A stretch of DNA of 25,872 nt from JALVIU01 sp964462295 (GTDB taxonomy: Bacteria; Atribacterota; JALVIU01): NCBI GenBank assembly GCA_964462295.1, contig CAYWXH010000022.1, positions 1 to 25,872 on the forward strand. The letters run 5' to 3'. Within the stretch, counting starts at the first letter, position 1, and every line of letters begins with the position of its first letter. The notes beneath the pieces were generated by a model. That model was given only the letters and a program-made list of their open reading frames with translations, was not told the origin of the DNA and searched no databases. Position numbers and translations under genes: made by a program. Positions 1-7,634 of this stretch are shown piece by piece.

Positions 1-127
1 ACTCTTCATCACTTCCTTTAAAATATACTCGTATGTCTAAATAGTAATTATTTTTGAATTTTTTTATAAGTACTATTACCTTTTCTCTACTGTTTTTTTC
101 AAATTCATCTATTATAGCCTCATTCAT
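1..127 (-). CDS. PC4/YdbC-like transcriptional coactivator domain protein, 5' part only
   Basis: This gene reads leftwards off the window edge; only about 42 codons are present. It starts at the ATG at 127-125, preceded by GGAGGG at 138-133. The visible peptide has an acidic helical start (MNEAIIDEFEKNSREK), then a strand-rich stretch ending in YLDIRVYF followed by acidic residues. That pattern (KNSREK followed by LDIRVYF) is typical of the bacterial PC4 family (Firmicutes YdbC and relatives), small dimeric single-strand DNA binding proteins. The bacterial role is poorly defined. The missing part should carry the WKPTKKG-like C-terminal motif. A good promoter lies just upstream, divergent from the SHOCT gene. 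The family call comes from pattern recognition of a fragment, so it is probable rather than certain. Confidence 0.7.
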   Translation of the reverse strand, partial: MNEAIIDEFEKNSREKVIVLIKKFKNNYYLDIRVYFKGSDEE

Positions 128-155
128 TTCTTCCCTCCAGATATTTTTCGGGTTG

Positions 156-184
156 AGTATATCATATATTCAAAAATAATGCAA
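156..184 (-). promoter_or_regulatory. Promoter for the PC4-like gene
   Basis: On the minus strand a -35 box TTGCAT (184-179) and a -10 box TATACT (161-156) are separated by 17 bases. The expected start of transcription near position 149 leaves a leader of about 20 bases containing the GGAGGG ribosome binding site. The spacing and both boxes fit a housekeeping sigma-70 type promoter. Confidence 0.6.
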
Positions 185-191
185 GTTATTA

Positions 192-220
192 TTGAAAAAA
201 ACAATATATAATGATAATAT
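192..220 (+). promoter_or_regulatory. Promoter for the SHOCT-domain gene
   Basis: TTGAAA (192-197) and TAATAT (215-220) are 17 bases apart. They lie back to back with the minus-strand promoter at 156-184, only seven bases separating the two -35 boxes. The region is very A+T rich, so chance matches are possible. It is the only good candidate upstream of the gene at 259. Confidence 0.45.
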
Positions 221-258
221 AAGATTAATAATAATTTTAAAAAAGGAGGAAAATAAAG

Positions 259-759
259 ATGTCCCAATACAGAGAGTTTAGGGAATATGAAATCCCTAAA
301 GATGTGCTTACAGAGCTTATAAGAGAGATAATCCTTGATCTAGATATTACCATAAGAAGCTATGAGTTTAACACTTTTGAGGTTCAAGCAAAGAGAAATG
401 CCCTTCAAAAGCTAGGATTATCCTTTACCTTTACCCCTAAAATAAAGATTCATGTAGAAGGGGATAATAAGAGAAGCAAAATAGCAATAACAGGTAAAAT
501 TATGGGTATAGGAGCTCTCCAAGGAAATACCCTTAAGCAATTCGTGAATGGATTTTTGTTTCGTTTAGATGCGAAGATAGAGAAATATTTAAAGGAAAAA
601 TCATCTAAATCAAAAGTCTTGACATCTTCTGATGATAAAGATGATGACGAAGAAGATGCACTTGTAAAATTAAAAAAACTAAAAGAACTTCTCGATGCAG
701 GGGTTATTACAGAAGAGGAGTTTGAAGAGAAAAAGAGGAGTCTTTTGAAAAAGATCTAA
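259..759 (+). CDS. SHOCT-domain protein of unknown function
   Basis: A soluble 166-residue protein with no signal peptide or membrane segment. The start is supported by AAGGAGGA at 243-250. Residues 1-115 form a basic, mixed alpha/beta domain that I do not recognise. Residues 116-133 are a charged linker with an acidic run (DDKDDDEED). Residues 134-166 match the short C-terminal SHOCT module: a helix, then LLDAGVITEEEFEEKK and a basic end. SHOCT domains occur at the ends of many unrelated proteins and are thought to mediate oligomerisation or binding. The gene is divergent from the PC4-like gene and convergent with the protease gene, with one base between the two stop codons. The SHOCT call is firm; the function is unknown. 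Confidence 0.8.
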   Translation: MSQYREFREYEIPKDVLTELIREIILDLDITIRSYEFNTFEVQAKRNALQKLGLSFTFTPKIKIHVEGDNKRSKIAITGKIMGIGALQGNTLKQFVNGFLFRLDAKIEKYLKEKSSKSKVLTSSDDKDDDEEDALVKLKKLKELLDAGVITEEEFEEKKRSLLKKI

Positions 760-760
760 T

Positions 761-1543
761 TTAGAACAAAAATGGTGTAGGGGTAAAAGATAAGATAAAT
801 ATTATACCTATTAGTATGCCAAATATTACTCTCTTCTTATCTATGGGTTCATAGTCATTCATAGTGGGAGGATGAAGAGGATTCATAAGTATTAAAAGGA
901 ATATTAATAAGAGCCAGCTTTTATATTTTATAACAGAAAATACACCAAAAAGAAAGAGCACTATCTTACTTACTATATAAGATTTTTTTCCAAGTATGGC
1001 ATATAAAATATGTCCACCATCCAATTGGCCTATGGGCAAAAGGTTCAAGGCAGTTACAAAAAAGCCTACCCATCCCGCATATGCAATGGGATGGAGTAAG
1101 ATATCTTTTCCCGGAGGAATTGTTCCAAATATTATATATTTAAAAATTTTAAAAAATAAAGGTTCCCCTAATCTAAACATCACATCTTTATACTGGTGAA
1201 CATTTATTATTGTAGAGAGTTTTAGCCCTATTATAGTTATAGGTAATGCAAATATAATGCCCATTATAGGACCAGATGCCCCTATATCGAAAAGGGCTTT
1301 TTTATTTGGGATGTTACCTTTCATTTTTATAATAGCCCCTAATGTACCAAAAGGAGAAAGGGGAAAGGGAATGAATATAGGCAAAGTAGAATAAACACCA
1401 TATTTTTTGCTTGTAAAATAGTGGCCAAGCTCATGGGATGTTAGTATGACCATAAGGCATAGCATATACCATACTCCCCCTACTGTATAAGTAGAGAGAA
1501 GAGTTAGTATATATAAGGTAAAGTATAGCCATTTTTTTCGCAT
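761..1543 (-). CDS. Compact site-2 protease family (M50) intramembrane metalloprotease
   Basis: A 260-residue polytopic membrane protein. It carries the two zinc-binding elements of site-2 proteases: HELGH at residues 37-41 (H37, H41 ligands, E38 catalytic) and an LDGGH element at 174-178 whose D175 is the third ligand. FDIGASGPIMG at 85-95 is also typical of the family. No PDZ domain is present, unlike RseP, so this is the minimal bacterial/archaeal type. Such enzymes cut transmembrane segments of regulators or small membrane proteins; the substrate here is unknown. The ATG at 1543 has only a weak AGG upstream and sits close to a possible -10 box, so the mRNA may be almost leaderless. It ends one base from the stop of the SHOCT gene. 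Confidence 0.88.
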   Translation of the reverse strand: MRKKWLYFTLYILTLLSTYTVGGVWYMLCLMVILTSHELGHYFTSKKYGVYSTLPIFIPFPLSPFGTLGAIIKMKGNIPNKKALFDIGASGPIMGIIFALPITIIGLKLSTIINVHQYKDVMFRLGEPLFFKIFKYIIFGTIPPGKDILLHPIAYAGWVGFFVTALNLLPIGQLDGGHILYAILGKKSYIVSKIVLFLFGVFSVIKYKSWLLLIFLLILMNPLHPPTMNDYEPIDKKRVIFGILIGIIFILSFTPTPFLF

Positions 1544-1548
1544 AACCT

Positions 1549-1576
1549 ATTTTATCATAATTGTTTAATATTTCAA
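1549..1576 (-). promoter_or_regulatory. Possible promoter for the M50 protease gene, nearly leaderless
   Basis: On the minus strand TTGAAA (1576-1571) and TAAAAT (1554-1549) are 16 bases apart. Transcription would begin about six or seven bases beyond 1549, at or next to the ATG at 1543-1541. This agrees with the poor ribosome binding site. The boxes are A+T rich and could be chance matches. Confidence 0.35.
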
Positions 1577-1592
1577 AATTCTTCTCTGTTTC

Positions 1593-1621
1593 TTGACATT
1601 TTCTCCAAACTCTGTAATAAT
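1593..1621 (+). promoter_or_regulatory. Promoter for the rpe-led operon
   Basis: A consensus -35 box TTGACA (1593-1598) is followed by TAATAA at 1615-1620 (spacing 16) or AATAAT at 1616-1621 (spacing 17), with TG just before it. The leader would be about 25-30 bases and contains GGAGG directly upstream of the ATG at 1654. It is the only clear promoter for the long run of plus-strand genes that follows. Confidence 0.65.
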
Positions 1622-1653
1622 TTAGAAGGTGAAAAAAGAGAAGGAGGAAATAT

Positions 1654-2313
1654 ATGTATATAATATCCCCATCAATTCTAAGTGCAAATTTTACCAACCT
1701 ATATAAAGATGTTAGTGCTGCCGTAGAGGGTGGTGCAAGGTTTTTACATATAGATGTGATGGATGGAAGGTTTGTTCCAAATATTACCATAGGTCTTCCT
1801 GTTGTAAAATCCTTGAGAAAGTCTTTTCCTGATGTTGTATTTGATGTGCATCTTATGATAGTAGAACCTGAAAGATATGTAGAAAAATTTATAGATGTTG
1901 GGGCAGATATTGTAACCTTCCATGTAGAGGCTACTCCACATATAGATAGGACTATAAGTCTTATTAAAGAAAAGGGAGCAAAAGCAGGGATAGCATTTAC
2001 CCCTACAACACCCTTGGAATATTTAAATTATATAAAAGATATAGATCTTATACTTATAATGACTGTAAATCCTGGATTTGGAGGCCAGAAATTTATACCA
2101 ACTATGCATAGAAAAATTCATGCTGCTAGAAAAATTATAGATGAGAATAATTGGAATGCCTATCTTGAAGTAGATGGTGGTATCTATCCTGAGAACATAA
2201 AGCAAGTAGCAGATGATGGGGCAAATGTATTTGTAGCTGGAAATGCAATATTTGGCATGGGAAACCCCTATGAGAGGGTAAAAGAGTTTTTAAAGATTTT
2301 AGGATATGAATAA
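1654..2313 (+). CDS. rpe: Ribulose-phosphate 3-epimerase
   Basis: Interconverts ribulose 5-phosphate and xylulose 5-phosphate in the cytosolic pentose phosphate pathway. The 219-residue length is normal for this TIM-barrel family. Diagnostic motifs are SILSAN at 6-11, HIDVMDG at 32-38 and VNPGFGG at 138-144. Expected metal ligands are visible: H32, D34, H66 and D174 (VDGGI), with D34 and D174 also the acid/base pair. The start has a good AAGGAGG sequence upstream. It is the first gene behind the promoter at 1593 and overlaps the thiamine pyrophosphokinase gene by eight bases. The rpe-thiN pairing is common in Firmicutes and related bacteria. Confidence 0.96.
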   Translation: MYIISPSILSANFTNLYKDVSAAVEGGARFLHIDVMDGRFVPNITIGLPVVKSLRKSFPDVVFDVHLMIVEPERYVEKFIDVGADIVTFHVEATPHIDRTISLIKEKGAKAGIAFTPTTPLEYLNYIKDIDLILIMTVNPGFGGQKFIPTMHRKIHAARKIIDENNWNAYLEVDGGIYPENIKQVADDGANVFVAGNAIFGMGNPYERVKEFLKILGYE

Positions 2314-2965
2314 ATATAAAAGAGTTGTAATTGTAGCAAATGGTAGTATAATACAACCAGAATTTTATAGGGTGCTCTTAAGAGAAAGTGATTTTATTAT
2401 AGCTGTAGATGGTGGGATAAAACACCTTGAGAAAATTGGGATTTTACCACATCTTATAATAGGGGATTTTGATTCTATAGGATTATCTATATTAGATAAA
2501 TATAGAAACATGGGAATTAATATAAAGAAATTTCCAAAAGATAAAGACTATACAGATACAGAACTTGCCCTCCATGAGGCAAAAACTATTTCATCAAATG
2601 TTATATTAATTGGGGCCTTTGGAAAGAGAATAGACCATACTATTGCCAATATATATCTTTTGTATGAGGCACGAGAACTAGGGATTAATATGGAGATAAT
2701 GGATGCATATCATAGGCTTTTTCTTATAGGAGATGGGGAGCGAAAGGTTTTACCGGGTGATGTAGGTGATATAGTTTCTATTATTCCTATGTTACCCTCT
2801 TCGGGGATTGTTACTTTTGGATTAAAGTATCCCCTTCAGAGAGAATCAATAAGGTTTGGATATGCACGGGGTATAAGTAATGTAAAAATAGATAAGGATG
2901 CATGGGTCTCAATAGAAAAGGGAGCCCTACTAATTTTCATAGTAAAAAAGGAGGTGGAGGGATGA
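2306..2965 (+). CDS. thiN: Thiamine pyrophosphokinase
   Basis: Transfers pyrophosphate from ATP to thiamine to give thiamine diphosphate, the cofactor of transketolase, which uses the epimerase products. The 219-residue protein shows AVDGG at 33-37, GDFDS at 53-57, a KDKDYTDTE segment at 78-86 and GAFGKRIDH at 103-111, all signatures of the family. The start ATG lies inside the end of rpe (translational coupling), with AGGA just before it. The stop overlaps the next start as ATGA. No thiamine riboswitch is evident upstream of the operon. Confidence 0.93.
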   Translation: MNKYKRVVIVANGSIIQPEFYRVLLRESDFIIAVDGGIKHLEKIGILPHLIIGDFDSIGLSILDKYRNMGINIKKFPKDKDYTDTELALHEAKTISSNVILIGAFGKRIDHTIANIYLLYEARELGINMEIMDAYHRLFLIGDGERKVLPGDVGDIVSIIPMLPSSGIVTFGLKYPLQRESIRFGYARGISNVKIDKDAWVSIEKGALLIFIVKKEVEG

Positions 2966-3516
2966 AGATAGCCCTTATAAGTGATACACATGGAGATCTT
3001 GATTCCTTTTTGGCCATAAAAAATAGGTTGGATTCTTATGATCTTATTATTCATACAGGAGATATCTTAAATCATGGTCCAAAAAACCCTATCCCAAAAG
3101 GTTATAATCCTGGCCTATTAGGAGAAGAGATTGCCAAGATTAAGACTCCATTTATCTGGGTAAAGGGAAATTGTGATTCTGAGGTAGATAAAATAGCTAC
3201 TTTACGGACCTATATTTTTCCTTATTTTTTTATGATATATAATAATATAAAAATTCTTGCAACTCATGGAGATATAGATTTTGTCTATGAAGATGCAAAA
3301 AAATTAGGAGTAAATATTTTTGTATCAGGACATACCCATATTCCATTAATAAAGAAGGAAAATAATATTATATTTATTAATCCAGGAAGCACATCTATTC
3401 CTAAAGGTAAATATGGTGGAAGTTTTGGAGAAATAGTATTTGATGAAAAGGTAGTTATAAATATATATGAAATCTCAAAGATGGAAAAAATTTATAGTGA
3501 AAAATTTCAGCTATAA
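2962..3516 (+). CDS. YfcE/MJ0936-type metallophosphoesterase
   Basis: A 184-residue calcineurin-like phosphoesterase. Metal-binding and catalytic positions are intact: D8 and H10 (SDTHGD), D34 (TGD), N70 in GNCD, H102 (THGD) and the SGHTHIP motif with H124 and H126. GNCD rather than GNHE places it in the YfcE/MJ0936 phosphodiesterase group; the natural substrate is usually unknown. I chose the ATG at 2962 over an in-frame ATG at 2902. It has a strong GGAGGTGGAGGG just upstream and gives the conserved start MKIALISDTHGD; the longer form would run 20 residues into the previous gene. Its last 50 bases overlap the longest reading of pgsA. Confidence 0.9.
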   Translation: MKIALISDTHGDLDSFLAIKNRLDSYDLIIHTGDILNHGPKNPIPKGYNPGLLGEEIAKIKTPFIWVKGNCDSEVDKIATLRTYIFPYFFMIYNNIKILATHGDIDFVYEDAKKLGVNIFVSGHTHIPLIKKENNIIFINPGSTSIPKGKYGGSFGEIVFDEKVVINIYEISKMEKIYSEKFQL

Positions 3517-4036
3517 GTTAGAAAATTTACCAAATCTCTTAACTTTTTTTCGGCTTGGATTGGTGCCTATTTTTATAGGAGTATTTTTTTCCAAACTGCC
3601 ACTTCACAGAGAGATGGCAGCCTTAATTTTTGGTATCTCTGCCATTACAGATTTTCTTGATGGGTATATTGCAAGAAAATATAAGATTGAGTCGAATTTA
3701 GGAAAACTTTTAGATCCTATTGCAGATAAATTGTTAGCGCTTTCGTCACTTGCTGTTTTAGTAATATCTAAAGATATACCTATTTGGATCCTTGAGGTTT
3801 TAATAGTAAGGGAGGCGGTACTTATATATGGTTCTGCACTTATAATAAAGAAAAGAGAGAAAATAATGACACCAAGTATATGGGGTAAATCAGCTACACT
3901 ATTTATATTGTTAGGCATTTTTGGGGCATTATTGAATATTTTTATGGGGAAATATTTAATATATTTAGGTATTTTTATATCTATAATTTCTGGAATTGAT
4001 TACATACTCAAGGGTTTAAAGGTATTGAGAAATTAA
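3467..4036 (+). CDS. pgsA: CDP-alcohol phosphatidyltransferase, probable PgsA
   Basis: Probable CDP-diacylglycerol-glycerol-3-phosphate 3-phosphatidyltransferase, the committed step to phosphatidylglycerol, in the cytoplasmic membrane. The family signature DGxxARx8GxxxDxxxD is complete: D65, G66, A69, R70, G79, D83, D87. The protein is hydrophobic, with several membrane segments and 189 residues in this reading. Its start is uncertain. ATG 3467 overlaps the previous gene by 50 bases and has no ribosome binding site. GTG 3497, ten codons later, would still precede the conserved NLPNLLTFFRL segment at 20-30. Other members of this family use inositol or serine as acceptor, but PgsA is the usual member in this gene context. 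plsY three genes downstream adds a second phospholipid step. Confidence 0.87.
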   Translation: MKSQRWKKFIVKNFSYKLENLPNLLTFFRLGLVPIFIGVFFSKLPLHREMAALIFGISAITDFLDGYIARKYKIESNLGKLLDPIADKLLALSSLAVLVISKDIPIWILEVLIVREAVLIYGSALIIKKREKIMTPSIWGKSATLFILLGIFGALLNIFMGKYLIYLGIFISIISGIDYILKGLKVLRN

Positions 4037-5335
4037 ATGGGTGGTAAAATTATAGATATATCTCCAAATGGAATAGCAAAAGAGGTGGGTATTAGCCCAG
4101 GTGATGAGATCATTTCTATTAATGGTGTTTTATTAAAAGATATATTTGATTACAAATTTTTGATTCAGGAATCTTTCGTTAAGATTGTAGTAAAACATAA
4201 AAATGAAATTATAATATATAAAATTGAAAAATTACCAGAAGAAGATTTGGGTATTACTTTTGAAAGTCCAATCTTTGATAAGGTAAAGAGGTGCCAAAAT
4301 AGTTGTATATTTTGTTTTATTGACCAATTACCAGAAGGCTTAAGACCTTCTTTGTACCTAAAAGATGATGACTATAGACTTTCTTTTCTCTATGGTAATT
4401 ATATAACTCTTACCAATATAGGAGAACAAGAATTAGACAAAATAGTTAGATATAGACTTTCACCCCTTTATATCTCTGTTCATAGTACTCAGGATGATAT
4501 AAGATTAAAGCTAGTACGAAATAGAAAGACACTTTCTCTATTAGATAAACTTTCTTACCTAATAGAGAAAGATATTTTTCTTAATATACAGATCGTCCTT
4601 ATCCCTGGTATAAATGATCAAGATGTATTAGAACAAACTATTTTGGATCTTTTTTCATTCCATAGGGGAATAATCTCTGTAGCTGTTGTACCTGTAGGTC
4701 TTACGCAATACAGGAAGGGACTTTATCCTCTGAGAAAATTTACAAAAAGTGAGATGCTATATACCATATCTCAGATAGAGAAATTTCAAAGCATTTTCCG
4801 GGAAAAGATAGGGAAAGGATTTGTATATTTAGCTGATGAATTTTATCTTGAGGCAGACTATCCTCTTCCTAATATAAACTATTATGATACATTTTCTCAA
4901 ATAGAAGATGGTGTAGGGATGAGTAGAATATTTATAGATGAGATAAAAACCATTCTAAAAAAGAAAAAGGGAGAGAAAAAGTATAAAAAGATAGGAATTG
5001 TTACAGGAAAGCTTGGGAAAAAGGCATTGAATCAGATCATACCATATGTGAAAAAATATCTTCCTAATATCTCTCTTTCTCTTATAGATGTAGAAAATAA
5101 TTTTTTTGGAAATTCTATTACTGTTACAGGTCTCCTAACAGGGAGAGATATAATTAATACATTAAAATTTATGAAGGAAAAATTTGATAAAATTTTGATA
5201 CCAGATATAGTACTAAATAGTAATGATAAATTTCTAGATGATATGAACAAAAATACATTTTTAGAAACCTTAGATTTACCAATATCAATTATTGAAACTA
5301 CACCCGAGTCTTTTTTAGAGGGTGTATTATCTTAA
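4037..5335 (+). CDS. DUF512 family protein (PDZ plus radical-SAM-like)
   Basis: A 432-residue protein of the DUF512/TIGR03279 family. Residues 1-60 form a PDZ-like domain (GIAKEVGISPGDEIISING). A CxxxCxxC cluster follows at C86, C90 and C93, as in radical SAM enzymes, then the conserved segment DDYRLSFLYGNYITLTN at 111-127. The C-terminal half is the DUF512 region. The biochemical function is unknown. The gene very often sits next to der in clostridia and relatives, as here, which suggests a link to ribosome assembly or translation; that link is inference. The ATG follows the pgsA stop with no gap and only a weak ribosome binding site, consistent with translational coupling. Confidence 0.9.
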   Translation: MGGKIIDISPNGIAKEVGISPGDEIISINGVLLKDIFDYKFLIQESFVKIVVKHKNEIIIYKIEKLPEEDLGITFESPIFDKVKRCQNSCIFCFIDQLPEGLRPSLYLKDDDYRLSFLYGNYITLTNIGEQELDKIVRYRLSPLYISVHSTQDDIRLKLVRNRKTLSLLDKLSYLIEKDIFLNIQIVLIPGINDQDVLEQTILDLFSFHRGIISVAVVPVGLTQYRKGLYPLRKFTKSEMLYTISQIEKFQSIFREKIGKGFVYLADEFYLEADYPLPNINYYDTFSQIEDGVGMSRIFIDEIKTILKKKKGEKKYKKIGIVTGKLGKKALNQIIPYVKKYLPNISLSLIDVENNFFGNSITVTGLLTGRDIINTLKFMKEKFDKILIPDIVLNSNDKFLDDMNKNTFLETLDLPISIIETTPESFLEGVLS

Positions 5336-5356
5336 GGATTAACAAGGAGAAGAAAT

Positions 5357-6682
5357 ATGAAATTAAAGAAAGTAGCTATAGTAGGTAGAACAAATGTAGG
5401 AAAATCTACGCTCTTTAATAGATTAATAAAGAAAAGAACGGCAATAGTGGATGATTATAGTGGACTTACAAGGGATAGATTAAGTGGGGTATGTACATTC
5501 GAAGGTTATACCTTTGAAGTAGTAGATATGGCAGGATGGGATCTTGAGAAAGGAGAAAATTTTACCCAGAAGGTAAGAGAACAAATTCAAAAAGGTATAG
5601 AAGAGTCAGATCTGCTGCTTTTTCTTGTAGATGCAAGTGAAGGGCTAAATCCATTGGATTATAAAGTAAGAGAGGAGATCTTACCCTATAATAAAGAGAT
5701 TATTTTAGTAGGGAATAAGGCAGATAAAAAAGATGCAAGGGATAATGTATGGGAATTGTATAATTTAGGGTTAGGGGAACCTATACTTATCTCCTCAGCC
5801 CATGGCACAGGAATTCCTCAATTAGTTGAAAAAGTAATAGAGGTTTTAGGTCTTGAAGAAAAAACAGAAGAAGAAAGTGATAAACCTATAAAAGTTTCTA
5901 TTTTAGGAAAACCTAATGTGGGAAAATCTACTATACTAAATGCCCTATTGGGAGAGGAGCGGGTAATAGTAGATGATACCCCAGGTACTACCCTTGATGC
6001 TATAGATGTAGTAACTGAACGAGAGGGAAAAAGATTTATTTTCATAGATACTGCAGGCATACGAAGAAAGGCAAGCATCAAGACAGATGTAGAATTTTAC
6101 AGTGTTAAGAGGACTGAAAATGCCCTATCTCGTTCAGATGTAGCACTTTTTGTAATGGATGCAGAAAGAGGGATATCTACGCCTGATAAAAAAGTTGGAT
6201 TTTCTATAGAAGAGTTTAAAAAGGCAAGGGTACTTATTTTTAACAAATGGGACAAGAGAGTGGAAAAGAGCAAAAAATATTATGAGAGATTGGTAGAATA
6301 TGAACTGCCACTTTTAAAAAATTCACCCATTATATTTACAAATGCCATTAAGAAAATAGGCATAGAACGTATATGGGAAGAGTTAAAAAATGTCTATCAA
6401 AATTATACTAAAACTATAAAAACATCCGAACTTAATCAGGCTATACAAGAACTCCTATCTTTTTATCCACCTCCATTGGTAGGAAATAAGAGACTTAAAA
6501 TTTACTATGCAACACAAACAGGAACAATGCCACCAAGATTCTTATTGTTTATAAATAGTAAAGAATACCTAAAAACAGGTTATATATCGTATTTGCGAAA
6601 TAACCTTACACGGATTTTTGATTTTTATGGATCCCCCATTATCCTTGATTTTAGGGAAAGACCAAGGAGGAAGATAAGATGA
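5357..6682 (+). CDS. der: Ribosome assembly GTPase Der (EngA)
   Basis: Double-GTPase needed for maturation of the 50S ribosomal subunit. Two P-loops are visible, GRTNVGKST (10-18) and GKPNVGKST (184-192). Further G motifs are NKAD (120-123) and NKWD in domain two, and DTAG at 231-234. The C-terminal 100 or so residues form the KH-like domain, ending in the basic tail RPRRKIR. The 441-residue length is normal. In the first G domain, switch motif G3 reads DMAG (57-60) instead of the usual DTGG, and G2 reads SGLTRDR instead of PGVTRDR; both are mild departures. The start has AAGGAGAAG upstream, and the stop overlaps plsY as ATGA. Confidence 0.97.
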   Translation: MKLKKVAIVGRTNVGKSTLFNRLIKKRTAIVDDYSGLTRDRLSGVCTFEGYTFEVVDMAGWDLEKGENFTQKVREQIQKGIEESDLLLFLVDASEGLNPLDYKVREEILPYNKEIILVGNKADKKDARDNVWELYNLGLGEPILISSAHGTGIPQLVEKVIEVLGLEEKTEEESDKPIKVSILGKPNVGKSTILNALLGEERVIVDDTPGTTLDAIDVVTEREGKRFIFIDTAGIRRKASIKTDVEFYSVKRTENALSRSDVALFVMDAERGISTPDKKVGFSIEEFKKARVLIFNKWDKRVEKSKKYYERLVEYELPLLKNSPIIFTNAIKKIGIERIWEELKNVYQNYTKTIKTSELNQAIQELLSFYPPPLVGNKRLKIYYATQTGTMPPRFLLFINSKEYLKTGYISYLRNNLTRIFDFYGSPIILDFRERPRRKIR

Positions 6683-7272
6683 AGACAATTTCTCTTATTT
6701 TATTTTCTTACTTTTTAGGCTCATTTCCTACAGGCTATGTAATAGGGAAATTGATATATAAAGAAGATATAAGAAAATATGGAAGTGGAAACATTGGAAT
6801 GTCCAATGTATTTCGTACATTTGGACCTTTACCTGCGCTTATTACTTTCTTGGGAGATGCCTTTAAAGGATATCTTCCAGTACTTTTGGCGATACATTTT
6901 AAGTTTCCAGTAAGTGTAATAGTTGTAGTGGCCCTTTCTTCTATACTTGGACACATATTTTCTATATATCTTAAGTTTAAGGGAGGAAAAGGTATTGCTA
7001 CAACTTTTGGTATTTTCTTTGCCATTAATCCATATCTTGGTCTTTTGGCAGGAGCTGTTTGGATTTTAACCCTTGTAATAAGTAGATATTTTTCTTTAGG
7101 CTCTCTCTTGGCCACCTTTTCTTCTATATTTTTTGCATGGTTTTTAAAGATGGATATCTATTATATATACTTATTTATTTTGATTTTTTTGCTTGCACTT
7201 TATACCCATAGAGGGAATATAAAAAGATTATTGACGGGAACTGAACGAAAGTTTGGGCAAAAGGCAAGATAG
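6679..7272 (+). CDS. plsY: Glycerol-3-phosphate acyltransferase PlsY
   Basis: Integral membrane enzyme that acylates sn-glycerol 3-phosphate from acyl-phosphate, the first step of phospholipid synthesis in most bacteria. The 197-residue protein shows the three PlsY motifs: a GSFPTGY start, GSGNIGMSN at 35-43 and GGKGIATTFG at 102-111, with about five membrane segments. GGAGGAAG lies upstream of the ATG, and the gene overlaps der by four bases. The DUF512-der-plsY order is common in clostridia and relatives, where gpsA often follows; here a chemosensory cluster follows instead. Confidence 0.95.
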   Translation: MKTISLILFSYFLGSFPTGYVIGKLIYKEDIRKYGSGNIGMSNVFRTFGPLPALITFLGDAFKGYLPVLLAIHFKFPVSVIVVVALSSILGHIFSIYLKFKGGKGIATTFGIFFAINPYLGLLAGAVWILTLVISRYFSLGSLLATFSSIFFAWFLKMDIYYIYLFILIFLLALYTHRGNIKRLLTGTERKFGQKAR

Positions 7273-7285
7273 TAAGGAGGGGATC

Positions 7286-7624
7286 ATGAAAAAAATATTG
7301 GTAGCAGATGATAGTGGTACAATAAGGAGGCTGTTTCAGATTGTCTTCCGAAAAATGGGGAAAGAGGTGGATTTTGCGGAAGATGGTGAGAGCTGTTTAA
7401 TTAAGATAAAAGAGATAGAACCTGATATCTTATTTCTTGATGCCAATATGCCAGGCAAGTCTGGATGGGAAATCTTAGATTATGTAAAAAAAGAGTATCC
7501 AGATATGTATGTCATACTTATGACAGCAGACGAAAAAGGCGATAGCCCTCAGAGACCTAATATGTTTTTAAAAAAACCTTTTAGTATAGATGATGTAATA
7601 GATGTTATAAAATCTATTTCTTAG
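7286..7624 (+). CDS. Stand-alone response regulator receiver (CheY/PilG-like)
   Basis: A 112-residue single-domain receiver with all active-site positions: D8 and D9 (acidic pair), D52 (phosphoacceptor in FLDANMPG), T80 (LMTADE) and K97 (KKPF). The ATG at 7286 is preferred to an in-frame upstream ATG at 7253, because AAGGAGGGG lies eight bases ahead and it gives the canonical MKKILVADDS start. It has no output domain, so it acts by binding a partner when phosphorylated, presumably by the CheA hybrid four genes downstream, or it serves as a phosphate sink. A receiver at the head of a CheW-MCP-CheA cluster recalls PilG in Pil/Chp systems. Confidence 0.92.
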   Translation: MKKILVADDSGTIRRLFQIVFRKMGKEVDFAEDGESCLIKIKEIEPDILFLDANMPGKSGWEILDYVKKEYPDMYVILMTADEKGDSPQRPNMFLKKPFSIDDVIDVIKSIS

Positions 7625-7634
7625 GGGAAACTGT

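Noticed and set aside
620..660. TTGACA inside the SHOCT gene as a promoter
   Set aside because: No -10 box occurs at 16-18 bases, and no plus-strand gene begins nearby.
731..746. Hairpin AAAAGA-GGAG-TCTTTT as a terminator for the SHOCT gene
   Set aside because: The six-pair A+T-rich stem lies inside the coding region, has no proper T-run and is too weak.
1544..1653. Thiamine riboswitch ahead of the rpe-thiN genes
   Set aside because: The leader after the promoter is only about 30 bases, and no THI-box-like sequence is seen.
2902..2961. Twenty-residue N-terminal extension of the phosphoesterase
   Set aside because: It overlaps the previous gene and lacks a ribosome binding site; the ATG at 2962 has a strong one and the conserved start.
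6735..7115. Minus-strand reading frame of 126 residues inside plsY
   Set aside because: It mirrors a gene with all PlsY motifs and shows no family features of its own.
7253..7285. Eleven-residue N-terminal extension of the receiver protein
   Set aside because: It overlaps plsY and contains the ribosome binding site of the internal ATG at 7286.
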